A stretch of 64,000 bases of DNA from Salegentibacter salegens. Lineage in GTDB: Bacteria > Bacteroidota > Bacteroidia > Flavobacteriales > Flavobacteriaceae. The translations under genes were made by a program, and so were the position numbers. The notes under the pieces were generated by a model. The model was not told where the DNA came from. It did no database searches and saw nothing but the letters and a program-made list of their open reading frames with translations. Location: assembly GCF_900142975.1 (NCBI RefSeq), contig NZ_LT670848.1:3906001-3970000 (forward strand), given 5' to 3'. Of the stretch, positions 48,670 through 58,065 are shown one piece after another; position 1 is the stretch's first letter, and each line of letters starts with the position of its first letter.

Positions 48670-48768
48670 CGTCATGCTGAACTGGTTTCAGCATCTAACA
48701 TGATTTGTGTTCTCCACAACTTAGACCTCCGAATAAATTTCGGAGCAGGCTCTGAAATCAATGTGACG
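48670..48768. repeat. REP-like repeat
   Basis: It begins CGTCATGCTGAACTGGTTTC and ends at ATGTGACG, with the inner hairpin CTCCGAATAAATTTCGGAG. It is the middle unit of three. Confidence 0.7.
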
Positions 48769-48821
48769 TGCGTGAGATTCTTTTTTCACCTCTTGTTGAA
48801 CTCATTTTTAATATTTTTCCA

Positions 48822-48902
48822 CGTCATGCTGAACTTATTTCAGCATCTAAGATGAAAAGTAGTTAAGCTCTACTTAGACCCTGAAACAAGTTCAGGGTGA
48901 CG
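48822..48902. repeat. REP-like repeat
   Basis: It runs from CGTCATGCTGAACTTATTTC to AAGTTCAGGGTGACG. A partial half, AAGGGTGACG, follows at 48911-48920. The motif GTGAATTCGTGGCAA lies just beyond at 48958-48972. Confidence 0.75.
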
Positions 48903-49037
48903 TCAAACTTAAGGGTGACGTTTAACGCAGATAGGACACAATTCCGAAAAATTATCCGTGAATTCGTGGCAAATCACTTTCCCATTTTTAAACCATTACT
49001 TTCTGCTGTATCTTCGCAATCTCAAAAAAATAATGTC

Positions 49038-50561
49038 GTGAACGAAACTCCCAAAATTGAACTTCGAAATTTAAAGCTTAAAGATTATCAGGAACTTAAA
49101 GTTTCTATGATAAAGAGCTACCAGAAAATGCCAGAGGAATACTGGAGTAAAGACGAAATTAGGAACCTGGTCAATAAATTTCCCGAAGGGCAGTTTTGCA
49201 TAATTATAGACAATAAAATTGCCGGCTGTGCACTTTCTATCATTATCGATTCTAAAAAGTTTGATGAAGATCATACTTACGATGAAATTATTGGTGGTGA
49301 AAATTTTTCTACCCACACTAAAAACGGTGATATTTTATACGGAATAGATGTTTTTATTCATCCAGATTACCGCGGAATGCGCTTGGGAAGACGTTTATAC
49401 GAAGCCCGAAAAGAGGTTTGTGAGCAGCTTAATCTAAAATCTATTGTGTTTGGTGGGCGTATTCCTAATTACGCGACATATTCTAAAGAACTCACCCCTA
49501 AAAAATATATTGAGAAAGTAAAACTGCAGGAAATTCATGATCCTGTGTTGTCTTTTCAGCTTTCTAACGATTTTCACGTAAAAAAAGTAATTAAAGGCTA
49601 TTTGCCCGGTGATGCCGAAAGTAAGGAATATGCGGTATTAATGGAGTGGAATAATATTTACTACACCAAAACCACTAAATTGATTGATACGCCCAAAACC
49701 GTAGTTCGGCTTGGTTTGGTACAATGGCAAATGCGACTTTTTAAGGATTATGATGCGCTGGTTTCACAAATTGAATTCTTTGTAGATGCGGTAAGTGATT
49801 ATCAGAGTGATTTTATTCTTTTTCCTGAATTGTTCAACGCGCCACTTATGGCCGAATTTAACGAGTTAACTGAACCTGAGGCTATCCGTGGACTTTCAAC
49901 GTATACCGAACGTTTGCTGGAAACCTTCCAGGAATTTGCGGTGAATTACAATATAAATATCATCACCGGAAGTATGCCTATGGTGATTGGTGAACATATG
50001 TATAATGTTGGTTTTTTATGTCGCCGCGACGGAAGTTATGAGCGTTATGAAAAATTACATATTACTCCGGCTGAAGAATCGGCCTGGGGAATGAAGGGCG
50101 GTAGCAAACTCCAAACCTTTGATACCGATTGCGGAAAAATTGGTGTACTAATTTGTTATGATATTGAATTTCCTGAAGTTGGCCGAATTTTAGCCGAAGA
50201 AGGAATGAATATTCTTTTTGTTCCATTTATGACCGATACGCAAAACGGATATTCTCGTGTAAAAATATGCGCACAGGCCAGGGCGGTAGAAAATGAATGT
50301 TATGTTGCCATTGCAGGATCTGTAGGGAATTTACCCAAAGTAAATAATATGGACATCCAGTATGCTCAAAGCGCGGTATTAACGCCTTCAGATTTCGCAT
50401 TTCCCGTAAACGGAATAAAAGCCGAAGCCACCCCAAATACTGAAAGTACCTTATTAGTAGATGTAGACCTGGATCTACTAAAAGAGCTGCACGCTTTTGG
50501 AAGTGTTAGAAATATGAAAGACAGGAGGAAGGATTTGTATTCTTTAAAGAAGAAAAAGTAG
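49038..50561 (+). CDS. GNAT acetyltransferase fused to a carbon-nitrogen hydrolase (nitrilase superfamily)
   Basis: The protein has 507 residues from the GTG at 49038. The N-terminal GNAT domain (about 5-190) has the acetyl-CoA loop HPDYRGMRLGRRLYEAR. The C-terminal nitrilase domain (about 220-500) has the Glu-Lys-Cys triad in LFPELFNAP, YEKLHITPAEE and GVLICYDIEFPEV. The open frame runs upstream to 48897, but that part lies in a REP repeat and contains nothing family-like, so I reject the longer start. The fusion is known as a family in many bacteria, with the joint reaction untested. One domain may make an acyl-amine that the other cuts, or the reverse. Confidence 0.88.
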   Translation: MNETPKIELRNLKLKDYQELKVSMIKSYQKMPEEYWSKDEIRNLVNKFPEGQFCIIIDNKIAGCALSIIIDSKKFDEDHTYDEIIGGENFSTHTKNGDILYGIDVFIHPDYRGMRLGRRLYEARKEVCEQLNLKSIVFGGRIPNYATYSKELTPKKYIEKVKLQEIHDPVLSFQLSNDFHVKKVIKGYLPGDAESKEYAVLMEWNNIYYTKTTKLIDTPKTVVRLGLVQWQMRLFKDYDALVSQIEFFVDAVSDYQSDFILFPELFNAPLMAEFNELTEPEAIRGLSTYTERLLETFQEFAVNYNINIITGSMPMVIGEHMYNVGFLCRRDGSYERYEKLHITPAEESAWGMKGGSKLQTFDTDCGKIGVLICYDIEFPEVGRILAEEGMNILFVPFMTDTQNGYSRVKICAQARAVENECYVAIAGSVGNLPKVNNMDIQYAQSAVLTPSDFAFPVNGIKAEATPNTESTLLVDVDLDLLKELHAFGSVRNMKDRRKDLYSLKKKK

Positions 50562-50760
50562 GTTTCAGTAAGCAGTCTCAGTTTTCAGTAGGCAGTTTTG
50601 CTCGTTATCGAGAGCGCGGAACGAGCGCGGCGATCTGCCCTTAGAAGGAAGGGTTTTTCTCAATAGATTGCTTCAGTTGTCCCTCCTTCGCAATGAAGCT
50701 TGTTTTTTTCTGCACTTAGCGAGGCCAGGGCCGTGGTAATCTCTTCTGAAAAAGATAGTG
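50562..50760. repeat. Degraded intergenic repeats
   Basis: The stretch just after the GNAT-nitrilase stop contains CAGTAAGCAGTCTCAGTTTT and CAGTAGGCAGTTTT, in the same family as the CTGCCAACTG repeats at 530-560. Pieces of the AGATTGCTTC / TTCGCAATGA repeat follow. No coding frame is supported. Confidence 0.5.
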
Positions 50761-50857
50761 ATCTTCGAGGATCGGGTGGAATTATCAAATTATTAGAAAT
50801 TCACCCGAAAACACTCAAAAAACAAAAAATACCCTAATAAATTAAGAATACTTCAAT

Positions 50858-50888
50858 AGCCCGAAATTCTTGAAATTTTGGGCTTTTT
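50858..50888 (+). terminator. Terminator-like hairpin upstream of the ilv operon
   Basis: AGCCCGAAATT pairs with AATTTTGGGCT with small imperfections and is followed by TTTTT. It lies about 190 bp before ilvD. It may end transcription from upstream, or be part of ilv control if the promoter lies before it. Confidence 0.6.
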
Positions 50889-50980
50889 AGTATTGAAATT
50901 TTTCCTCTCCAAAAAGTCTTTTCAGCTATCGTAATTAAAACAGGTTTAAAATACTGATAAACAGCTATTTAAATCTGTTA

Positions 50981-51022
50981 TTTTTATTCCGAAAGTAGTG
51001 CTTTTTATTCCGAAAATACTGC
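50981..51022 (+). repeat. Two tandem 21-bp repeats upstream of ilvD
   Basis: Units 50981-51001 and 51002-51022 both start TTTTTATTCCGAAA and differ at only two of 21 positions. The spacing is two helical turns and also exactly seven codons. They end 57 bp before the ilvD ATG. Confidence 0.75.
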
Positions 51023-51027
51023 CTTGA
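50998..51027 (+). CDS. Possible branched-chain-rich leader peptide of the ilv operon
   Basis: From the GTG at 50998 the frame reads M-L-F-I-P-K-I-L-P-stop. The same frame is open back to 50950 and, across the tandem repeat, reads I-F-I-P-K-V-V-L-F-I-P-K-I-L-P. No ATG is present in that frame, and the start is therefore weak. The two differences between the repeats change GTA to ATA and GTG to CTG, that is Val to Ile and Val to Leu. Branched-chain leader peptides control ilv operons in enterobacteria. No clear terminator follows before ilvD. Confidence 0.35.
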   Translation: MLFIPKILP

Positions 51028-51079
51028 CAACTTATCGGCTTACTTTTAATCTTTAAATCACACGAAGAAGAAATAAGTA

Positions 51080-52753
51080 ATGCATAACAAATTCAGTAAA
51101 GTTTTAACACAAAGCGATTCGCAACCGGCATCACAGGCAATGTTGCACGCAATAGGTTTAACCAAAGAAGATTTTAAAAAACCATTTGTTGGTATTGCCA
51201 GTACCGGTTACGAGGGCAATCCGTGTAATATGCACCTTAACGATTTGGCTAAATTGGTTAAAAAGGGCGCTAATGAGAATGAGCTTGTTGGTTTAATTTT
51301 TAATACCATCGGTGTTAGTGACGGGATTTCTATGGGAACCCCGGGAATGCGATATTCGCTGCCATCTCGCGATATTATTGCTGATTCTATGGAAACGGTA
51401 ATTCACGCGATGTCTTACGATGCATTGATCACCGTGGTGGGATGCGATAAAAATATGCCCGGTGCGCTTATGGCAATGTTAAGAATTAACCGTCCGTCAA
51501 TTTTGGTTTATGGTGGTACAATTGCTTCCGGTTGTCATGACGGTAAAAAACTGGATGTAGTTTCCGCTTTTGAAGCCTGGGGTGCAAAAACTGCTGGAGA
51601 TATAGATAAAGAAGAATACGAAAGCATTATAGAAAAAGCTTGTCCCGGCGCAGGTGCCTGCGGTGGGATGTACACCGCGAATACCATGGCTTCGGCTATT
51701 GAAGCTTTGGGGATGGCTTTACCCTATAATTCTTCTAATCCAGCGGTGGGTGAAGAAAAGAAAACCGAGAGCGAAGAAGCAGGAAAGGCGGTTCGTTTAC
51801 TAATTGAAAAAGATATTAAACCCCGCGATATAGTGAATCGTAAATCGCTGGAAAATGCTATTCGATTACTTACCGTTTTAGGTGGATCTACAAATGCGGT
51901 ATTACACTTTTTGGCTATCGCGAAATCAGCTGAGGTTGATTTTAACTTAACCGATTTTGAAAAAATATGTGATAGTACCCCGTTTTTGGCTGATCTAAAA
52001 CCAAGCGGAAAGTACGCGATGGAAGATGTTCATAGAATAGGCGGAATTCCCGCGGTTCTAAAATATATGCTGAAAAACGATATGCTTCACGGCGACTGTT
52101 TGACCGTAACCGGAAAGAGCTTAGCTGAAAACCTGGCTGATGTTCCAGATATGGAAGAAGGCCAGGATGTATTTAGACCTTTGGATAACCCGATAAAGAA
52201 AACCGGGCATATCAGGATTCTCTACGGAAACCTTGCTGAAGGCGGTTCTGTGGCGAAAATTACCGGAAAAGAAGGTTTGCAATTTACCGGAACAGCTAAA
52301 GTATTTAATAGTGAATATGATGCTAACGATGGAATTTCAGAAGGAAAAGTAAAAAAAGGAGATGTCGTCGTCATTCGGTATGAGGGCCCAAAAGGTGGTC
52401 CTGGAATGCCGGAAATGCTTAAGCCTACTTCAGCAATAATGGGTGCGAAACTCGGCAAAGATGTGGCTTTGATTACTGATGGAAGATTTTCAGGCGGAAC
52501 CCACGGTTTTGTCGTCGGGCATATTACCCCGGAAGCCCAGGAAGGTGGTTTGCTGGCATTCCTGAAAGATGGAGACCAGATTACCATAAATGCTGAAACT
52601 AATAAAATTGAAGTTGCGCTTTCAGCAGAAGAAATAGAGAAAAGAAAAGAAAATTGGAAAGCCCCCGCTTTAAAATTTAATAAGGGTGTGCTTTACAAAT
52701 ATGCAAGAACGGTTTCATCGGCCTCACAAGGTTGTGTTACCGACGAATTTTAA
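51080..52753 (+). CDS. ilvD: Dihydroxy-acid dehydratase
   Basis: The 557-residue Fe-S enzyme carries out the third common step of valine and isoleucine synthesis. Cluster-ligand regions are [13 protein letters not shown] and [34 protein letters not shown] is the C-terminal substrate signature. It is first in the ilvDBNCA operon, and ilvB follows after 11 bp. The upstream region holds the tandem repeat and candidate leader peptide. Confidence 0.96.
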   Translation: MHNKFSKVLTQSDSQPASQAMLHAIGLTKEDFKKPFVGIASTGYEGNPCNMHLNDLAKLVKKGANENELVGLIFNTIGVSDGISMGTPGMRYSLPSRDIIADSMETVIHAMSYDALITVVGCDKNMPGALMAMLRINRPSILVYGGTIASGCHDGKKLDVVSAFEAWGAKTAGDIDKEEYESIIEKACPGAGACGGMYTANTMASAIEALGMALPYNSSNPAVGEEKKTESEEAGKAVRLLIEKDIKPRDIVNRKSLENAIRLLTVLGGSTNAVLHFLAIAKSAEVDFNLTDFEKICDSTPFLADLKPSGKYAMEDVHRIGGIPAVLKYMLKNDMLHGDCLTVTGKSLAENLADVPDMEEGQDVFRPLDNPIKKTGHIRILYGNLAEGGSVAKITGKEGLQFTGTAKVFNSEYDANDGISEGKVKKGDVVVIRYEGPKGGPGMPEMLKPTSAIMGAKLGKDVALITDGRFSGGTHGFVVGHITPEAQEGGLLAFLKDGDQITINAETNKIEVALSAEEIEKRKENWKAPALKFNKGVLYKYARTVSSASQGCVTDEF

Positions 52754-52764
52754 TAAGGTGAATT

Positions 52765-54498
52765 ATGGAAGTTAAAACAGCTAGTTTCGAAAAAACAGCT
52801 TCTCCAAAAACAACCACGGTTTCAGGAGCTGAAGCGGTGATAAAATGTTTGTTGGAGGAAGGGGTTGATACGCTTTACGGCTATCCCGGCGGAGCAATTA
52901 TGCCCGTCTACGATGAATTGTACAAATACCAAACCCAAATTCACCACGTCCTCACGCGCCACGAACAAGGCGCTACTCACGCTGCACAGGGTTATGCCAG
53001 GGTAAGCGGGAAAGTAGGTGTTGCTATGGCGACTTCGGGTCCCGGAGCCACCAATTTGGTGACAGGAATTGCCGATGCACAAATAGATTCTACACCCATG
53101 GTATGTATCACCGGGCAGGTAGGTTCACATTTACTGGGAAGCGATGCTTTTCAGGAAACCGATATTATTGGGATTTCCACACCAATCACCAAGTGGAATT
53201 ATCAGGTGACTAAAGCTGAAGAAATTCCGGAAGTTTTAGCAAAAGCTTTTTTTATAGCACGTTCAGGAAGACCGGGACCTGTGTTGATTGATATTACAAA
53301 AGACGCGCAGTTTGCTACGCTAGATTTTTCATATAAAAAATGTTCAGGGATTAGAAGTTATAAACCTAAACCTGAAATTAATCTATTAGAAGTAGAAAGA
53401 GCTGCCGAAGCGATAAATAATGCCAAAAAACCTATGATCATTTTTGGTCAGGGAGTGATTTTAGGCGGTGCCGAAGAACTTTTTAAACAGGTAGTAGAGA
53501 AATCGGGTATTCCCGCTGCGTGGACCATTTTAGGACTGTCAGCTATGCCAACAGATCATCCGTTGAATGTGGGAATGGTTGGAATGCACGGCAATTATGG
53601 TCCGAATGTATTAACCAACGAATGTGATGTTTTAATCGCTATCGGGATGCGTTTTGACGACAGGGTAACCGGAAATTTGGAGAAATATGCCAAACAGGCT
53701 AAAGTGATTCATTTTGAAATAGATCCGGCTGAAATTAATAAAAACGTTTACGCCGATATTCCGGTTTTGGGGAACGTAAATGAAACCCTAAAAATCTTAT
53801 TGGAGCTTTTAAAACCGAATAAACACGAGGCCTGGCATCAAAAGTTTAAAGATTATTATCAAATTGAATTCGATAAAATCATTAAAAATGATTTAAATGC
53901 TGAGCGTGGAAAAATCGGAATGGCAGAAGTTATTGATGAGATCAATAAATGCTCAAAAGGAGATGCTGTAATCGTTTCAGATGTTGGTCAGCATCAAATG
54001 GTGGCCTGTAGGTATTCAAAATTCAATCAAACCAGGAGTAATGTTACTTCCGGTGGACTTGGAACTATGGGATTTGCACTTCCAGCTGCAATTGGTGCTA
54101 AAATGGGTGCGCCAGAACGCGATGTGGTAGCAGTAATTGGCGATGGTGGTTACCAAATGACTATCCAGGAATTAGGAACTATTTTTCAAACAAAAGTTCC
54201 GGTAAAAATCGTGGTTTTAAATAACGATTTCCTCGGAATGGTGCGCCAGTGGCAACAGTTGTTTTTCGAAAAGCGATATGCTTCCACAGAAATGGTAAAT
54301 CCCGATTTTATAACGATTGCCAAAGGATATCATATTAAAGCCAAACAGGTAAGTGAGCGTGAAAATTTGAAAGATGCGGTTAAGGAAATGATGGATTCTA
54401 AAGAAGCTTATTTCCTTGAAGTAAAAGTTGAACAGGAAGAAAATGTATTCCCAATGGTGCCTACCGGGGCTTCAGTTTCTGAAATAAGATTAGAGTAA
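52765..54498 (+). CDS. ilvB: Acetolactate synthase large subunit
   Basis: The 577-residue thiamine-diphosphate enzyme condenses pyruvate with pyruvate or 2-oxobutyrate. RHEQGATHAAQGYAR contains the catalytic Glu. VIGDGGYQMTIQELGT is the start of the ThDP/Mg motif, with LNNDFLGMVRQWQ after it. The order of N-terminal, FAD-binding and ThDP domains is normal. A short N-terminal extension (about 20 residues) precedes the conserved GAEAVIKCLLEEGVD. The stop overlaps the ilvN start by one base. Confidence 0.96.
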   Translation: MEVKTASFEKTASPKTTTVSGAEAVIKCLLEEGVDTLYGYPGGAIMPVYDELYKYQTQIHHVLTRHEQGATHAAQGYARVSGKVGVAMATSGPGATNLVTGIADAQIDSTPMVCITGQVGSHLLGSDAFQETDIIGISTPITKWNYQVTKAEEIPEVLAKAFFIARSGRPGPVLIDITKDAQFATLDFSYKKCSGIRSYKPKPEINLLEVERAAEAINNAKKPMIIFGQGVILGGAEELFKQVVEKSGIPAAWTILGLSAMPTDHPLNVGMVGMHGNYGPNVLTNECDVLIAIGMRFDDRVTGNLEKYAKQAKVIHFEIDPAEINKNVYADIPVLGNVNETLKILLELLKPNKHEAWHQKFKDYYQIEFDKIIKNDLNAERGKIGMAEVIDEINKCSKGDAVIVSDVGQHQMVACRYSKFNQTRSNVTSGGLGTMGFALPAAIGAKMGAPERDVVAVIGDGGYQMTIQELGTIFQTKVPVKIVVLNNDFLGMVRQWQQLFFEKRYASTEMVNPDFITIAKGYHIKAKQVSERENLKDAVKEMMDSKEAYFLEVKVEQEENVFPMVPTGASVSEIRLE

Positions 54499-55028
54499 TG
54501 GAAAAGAAAAATTTCACCGTTTCGATTTATACCGAAAACAACATAGGCCTTTTGAGTCGTATTGCGGCTATTTTTCAGAAAAGGCATATTAATATTGAGA
54601 GCATTACCGCTTCTAGAAGTGAAGTAAACGGGGTGATGCGCTTTATAATCGTAGTACAGGTCACAGAAGATCAGGTAAAAAAGATCGTTGGACAAATTGA
54701 AAAGCAAATAGAAGTAATTAAAGCTTTTTACCATACCGATGATGAAATGATCTACCAGGAAACCGCCTTGTATAAAGTAAATTCAGCCGATTTTGTTGAA
54801 GATCTTAATATTCAGGATTTTATAAAAGGATCTAACGCACGCATCGTGACGGTTACCCCAAAGTTTTTTGTCATTGAAAAAACTGGAAAACGTCATGAAA
54901 CCGATAGTCTTTACGAAAAATTAAAACCTTATGGATTGATGCAGTTCGTACGCTCTGGCACTATTGCAGTGACCAAGAACGAAATGCCAATCTCGAACAT
55001 TTTAGAACAATTTGATACAACCAATTAA
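54498..55028 (+). CDS. ilvN: Acetolactate synthase small (regulatory) subunit
   Basis: The 176-residue protein has an N-terminal ACT domain (FTVSIYTENNIGLLSRIAAI, residues 5-24) that binds the feedback inhibitor, usually valine. A C-terminal domain follows (RIVTVTPKFFVIEKTGKRHE). It is co-translated with ilvB. Length is typical. Confidence 0.95.
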   Translation: MEKKNFTVSIYTENNIGLLSRIAAIFQKRHINIESITASRSEVNGVMRFIIVVQVTEDQVKKIVGQIEKQIEVIKAFYHTDDEMIYQETALYKVNSADFVEDLNIQDFIKGSNARIVTVTPKFFVIEKTGKRHETDSLYEKLKPYGLMQFVRSGTIAVTKNEMPISNILEQFDTTN

Positions 55029-55034
55029 ATAAAA

Positions 55035-56513
55035 GTGATGACGAATTATTTTAACAGTCTTTCTTTACGTGAACAATTAGCCCAACTGGGAACCTGTAGG
55101 TTTATGGGTAGTGATGAATTCAGCGACGGAGTGGCTGCTTTAAAAGGAAAAAAAATAGTAATTGTGGGCTGTGGTGCGCAAGGCTTAAATCAAGGTTTAA
55201 ATATGCGCGATAGCGGACTGGATATTTCTTATGCGCTTCGGGAAGGAGCCATCAAAGAAAAACGCCAGTCTTTTAAAAACGCCTCAGAAAATAATTTTAA
55301 AGTTGGGACCTATGAAGAATTGATCCCAACCGCCGATCTGGTGATTAACCTTACGCCAGATAAGCAACATACCTCGGTAATAAAAGCCATCCAACCGCAT
55401 ATTAAAAAAGATGCGGTGCTTTCTTATTCTCACGGCTTTAATATCGTGGAAGAAGGAATGAAAATTCGGGAAGATATTACCGTAATTATGGTGGCGCCAA
55501 AATGCCCTGGAAGTGAAGTTCGTGAAGAATATAAACGTGGTTTTGGAGTGCCGACTTTAATTGCGGTACATCCTGAAAACGATGCGCAGGGAATTGGTTT
55601 TGAATGGGCTAAAGCTTATGCCGTAGCCACCGGAGGAGATAAAGCCGGGGTTTTGGAATCTTCTTTTGTAGCTGAAGTAAAATCTGATTTAATGGGGGAA
55701 CAAACCATTTTATGCGGAGTGCTGCAAACTGGATCTATCCTGAGTTTTGATAAAATGGTGGCTGAAGGAGCAGAACCTGCTTACGCTGCGAAATTGATTC
55801 AGTATGGTTGGGAAACTATTACCGAAGCTTTAAAGCACGGTGGGATCACCAATATGATGGACAGGCTTTCAAATCCTGCCAAGATCAAGGCCGATGAGAT
55901 TTCCGAAGAATTAAAAGAAATTATGCGTCCACTTTTTCAAAAGCATATGGATGATATTATTTCTGGAGCCTTTAGCAGCAGAATGATGGAAGACTGGGCA
56001 AACGGCGATAAAGAATTGTTGGAATGGCGCGCTGCAACCGGGGAAACTGCTTTTGAAAAAACTGAAGCGACTTCAGCAGAAATAAAAGAACAGGAATATT
56101 TTGATAAAGGAGTATTGTTGGTAGCCTTTGTAAAATCGGGCGTGGAACTGGCTTTTGAAACTATGGTAGAAGCAGGAATTATTGCCGATTCGGCTTATTA
56201 CGAATCGCTGCACGAAACTCCGCTAATCGCCAATACCATTGCGAGAAAGAAATTGTTTGAAATGAACAGGATAATTTCTGATACCGCGGAATATGGTTGC
56301 TATTTATTTGATCATTCGGCAAAACCTTTAATTAAAGATTATGTAAATGCTTTACCAAAAGAGGTGATAGGCCATTCTTTTGGAACCGATTATACCGGAG
56401 TGGATAATCAGCAGTTAATAGCCATTAATGATGAAATTAGGCAACACCCTGTGGAAAAAGTAGGAGGAAAGCTTAGAAAAGCGATGACTGCAATGAAAAA
56501 AATACAGGAATAA
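55035..56513 (+). CDS. ilvC: Ketol-acid reductoisomerase (class II, long form)
   Basis: The 492-residue enzyme isomerises and reduces acetohydroxy acids. [20 protein letters not shown] is the NADPH-binding segment. [20 protein letters not shown] and the duplicated C-terminal knotted domain mark the long class II type found in enterobacteria and plants. Class I enzymes have about 330 residues. It starts 6 bp after ilvN. Confidence 0.96.
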   Translation: MMTNYFNSLSLREQLAQLGTCRFMGSDEFSDGVAALKGKKIVIVGCGAQGLNQGLNMRDSGLDISYALREGAIKEKRQSFKNASENNFKVGTYEELIPTADLVINLTPDKQHTSVIKAIQPHIKKDAVLSYSHGFNIVEEGMKIREDITVIMVAPKCPGSEVREEYKRGFGVPTLIAVHPENDAQGIGFEWAKAYAVATGGDKAGVLESSFVAEVKSDLMGEQTILCGVLQTGSILSFDKMVAEGAEPAYAAKLIQYGWETITEALKHGGITNMMDRLSNPAKIKADEISEELKEIMRPLFQKHMDDIISGAFSSRMMEDWANGDKELLEWRAATGETAFEKTEATSAEIKEQEYFDKGVLLVAFVKSGVELAFETMVEAGIIADSAYYESLHETPLIANTIARKKLFEMNRIISDTAEYGCYLFDHSAKPLIKDYVNALPKEVIGHSFGTDYTGVDNQQLIAINDEIRQHPVEKVGGKLRKAMTAMKKIQE

Positions 56514-56516
56514 ATT

Positions 56517-57791
56517 ATGGATACTTTGCTGGCAGATAAAAAAATATACAAACCTCAATTAGCGGCGGTTAAAGAAGCAGCTGAGCGGATTTCTAAAGTG
56601 GTGGTAAAAACACCCTTGATGCAATCTTTTACCTATAGCAAAAAGTTTTCAGCTAATGTTATGCTGAAAAGGGAAGATTTGCAACAGGTGCGTTCTTATA
56701 AAATTCGCGGGGCTTACAATAAAATCTCGAGTCTTCCGCAAGATCAGTTAGCTAAAGGGGTGATTTGTGCCAGCGCCGGAAATCATGCGCAAGGTGTAGC
56801 TTTTGCTTGTAATAAATTGCAGGTGAAAGGCGTAATCTATATGCCAATTACCACACCCAGGCAAAAAGTAGAACAAACAAATATGTTTGGTGGCGAGTGG
56901 GTTAAAGTGGTTTTAAAAGGGGATACTTTTGATGATTCTTATAAAAGTGCTATTAAACATGGTGATAAAAAAGGATTGGTTTTTATACATCCTTTTGATG
57001 ATGAAAAAGTGATTGAAGGCCAGGCCACTATTGGGCTGGAAATCTTGGAACAGGCAACTGAACCTATAGATTATGTTTTCGCCCCACTTGGGGGTGGCGG
57101 ACTTTTAGCCGGATTGTCATCAATGTTTAAAGAACTATCACCAAATACAAAGATAATTGGTGTAGAGCCGGAGGGCGCACCTTCTATGACCTCTTCTTTA
57201 AAAGAAGGAAAATTGGTAGAATTAAAATCTATTGAACGGTTTGTAGATGGTGCCGCGGTGCAAAAAGTGGGAACCCGAAATTTTGAGATTTGTAAAGAAA
57301 ATCTTGATCACATGATCACGGTACCTGAAGGTAAGATTTGCCAAAGTATCCTGGATCTTTATAACCAGGATGCAATTGTGGTAGAGCCAGCGGGAGCTAT
57401 GGCGATAAGTGCGCTCGATTTTTTTGCCGAAGATATTAAAGGTAAAAACGTGGTATGTATTGTAAGCGGCAGCAATAACGATATTACCCGAACTGCAGAG
57501 ATTAAAGAACGGGCTCTTTTATATGCCGGTTTAAAGCACTATTTTGTAATAAGTTTCCCACAGCGTGCAGGTGCTCTGAAAGATTTTCTGGATAAGGTTT
57601 TAGGTCCTAAAGACGATATTACACATTTTGAATACTCAAAGAAGCATCATCGTGAAAATGCCCCAGCAGTTGTGGGGATAGAATTAAACGATCCTGCAGA
57701 TTTTGAGCCATTGGTTGCCAGGATGAAAGCGAAGAATTTTTACGGGGAATATCTCAACGATAAGCCTAATTTGTTTCAATATTTAGTATAA
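56517..57791 (+). CDS. ilvA: Threonine dehydratase (biosynthetic)
   Basis: The 424-residue PLP enzyme makes 2-oxobutyrate for isoleucine. RSYKIRGAYNKI contains the Schiff-base Lys, and CASAGNHAQGVA and GGGGLLAG bind PLP. One ACT-like regulatory region (about 335-424, with FPQRAGALKDFLDKVLG) is present, compared with two in the E. coli enzyme. It is the last gene of ilvDBNCA, and leu genes are not in the window. Confidence 0.94.
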   Translation: MDTLLADKKIYKPQLAAVKEAAERISKVVVKTPLMQSFTYSKKFSANVMLKREDLQQVRSYKIRGAYNKISSLPQDQLAKGVICASAGNHAQGVAFACNKLQVKGVIYMPITTPRQKVEQTNMFGGEWVKVVLKGDTFDDSYKSAIKHGDKKGLVFIHPFDDEKVIEGQATIGLEILEQATEPIDYVFAPLGGGGLLAGLSSMFKELSPNTKIIGVEPEGAPSMTSSLKEGKLVELKSIERFVDGAAVQKVGTRNFEICKENLDHMITVPEGKICQSILDLYNQDAIVVEPAGAMAISALDFFAEDIKGKNVVCIVSGSNNDITRTAEIKERALLYAGLKHYFVISFPQRAGALKDFLDKVLGPKDDITHFEYSKKHHRENAPAVVGIELNDPADFEPLVARMKAKNFYGEYLNDKPNLFQYLV

Positions 57792-57795
57792 ATAT

Positions 57796-57825
57796 TTTGT
57801 TGGTTAAAATAATTATGTACATTTA
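57796..57825 (+). promoter_or_regulatory. Candidate promoter of the arginine operon, with overlapping palindrome
   Basis: TTTG (57796-57799) and TACATTTA (57818-57825) are spaced by 18 bp, close to the Bacteroidetes -33/-7 pair. TGTACATTTACA (57816-57827) overlaps the -7 element and is an inverted repeat TGTA-N4-TACA, a possible operator, for example for an ArgR-type repressor. A transcript would start within or just before the first leader ORF. Confidence 0.4.
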
Positions 57826-57829
57826 CAAT

Positions 57830-57892
57830 ATGCTTTCAATGAAACAAATAATATTTCCCGTTTTTCGCTTCTTCCCGCGCCGCCGCAGGTAA
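57830..57892 (+). CDS. Arginine-rich leader peptide 1
   Basis: This 20-codon ORF starts at ATG 57830 (a second ATG at 57839 would give 17 codons). It ends F-R-F-F-P-R-R-R-R-stop, with CGC three times and then AGG just before TAA. It is too short for usual gene callers. Its place between a candidate promoter and the arginine biosynthesis genes, and four terminal Arg codons in a row, fit a leader peptide whose translation senses charged tRNA-Arg. No intrinsic terminator is visible after it, so the readout would be translational or Rho-based. This is inference from sequence only. Confidence 0.6.
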   Translation: MLSMKQIIFPVFRFFPRRRR

Positions 57893-57941
57893 GAAGTAAA
57901 ACTATTATTCTATTTTAATATTATTTGATTTTAATTATAAC

Positions 57942-58046
57942 TTGAAAGATCCACAAAACATACCAGCCAATTTAAATTTCAGAATTACTTCTGAAATCAC
58001 ACCAATTCGCCGCCGCTTCCCGCGTCGCACGTTTGTGCGTGTATAA
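57942..58046 (+). CDS. Possible arginine-rich leader peptide 2
   Basis: This 34-codon frame starts at TTG 57942, and no ATG is available in it. It contains P-I-R-R-R-F-P-R-R-T-F-V-R-V before TAA, so six Arg codons fall in the last 12. The DNA segment CTTCCCGCGYCGC is shared with leader 1, and both encode Phe-Pro-Arg-Arg. A perfect 9-bp hairpin (ATTTCAGAA/TTCTGAAAT, 57976-57997) lies before the Arg codons. CGCAC/GTGCG (58026-58039) lies over the end. The weak start makes translation uncertain. Confidence 0.4.
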   Translation: MKDPQNIPANLNFRITSEITPIRRRFPRRTFVRV

Positions 58047-58050
58047 TTTA

Positions 58051-58065
58051 ATGGAACTTAGGTGA
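58051..58065 (+). CDS. Possible four-codon minigene Met-Glu-Leu-Arg
   Basis: ATG-GAA-CTT-AGG-TGA starts 4 bp after the leader 2 stop and ends in an AGG arginine codon, like leader 1. So short an ORF can easily be chance. I list it because it is the third reading frame in a row here with an arginine codon at or near its end. Confidence 0.2.
   Translation: MELR

Noticed and set aside
48897..49037. N-terminal 47-residue extension of the GNAT-nitrilase frame
   Set aside because: It begins inside a REP-like repeat and shows no GNAT sequence. The GTG at 49038 precedes the conserved domain directly.
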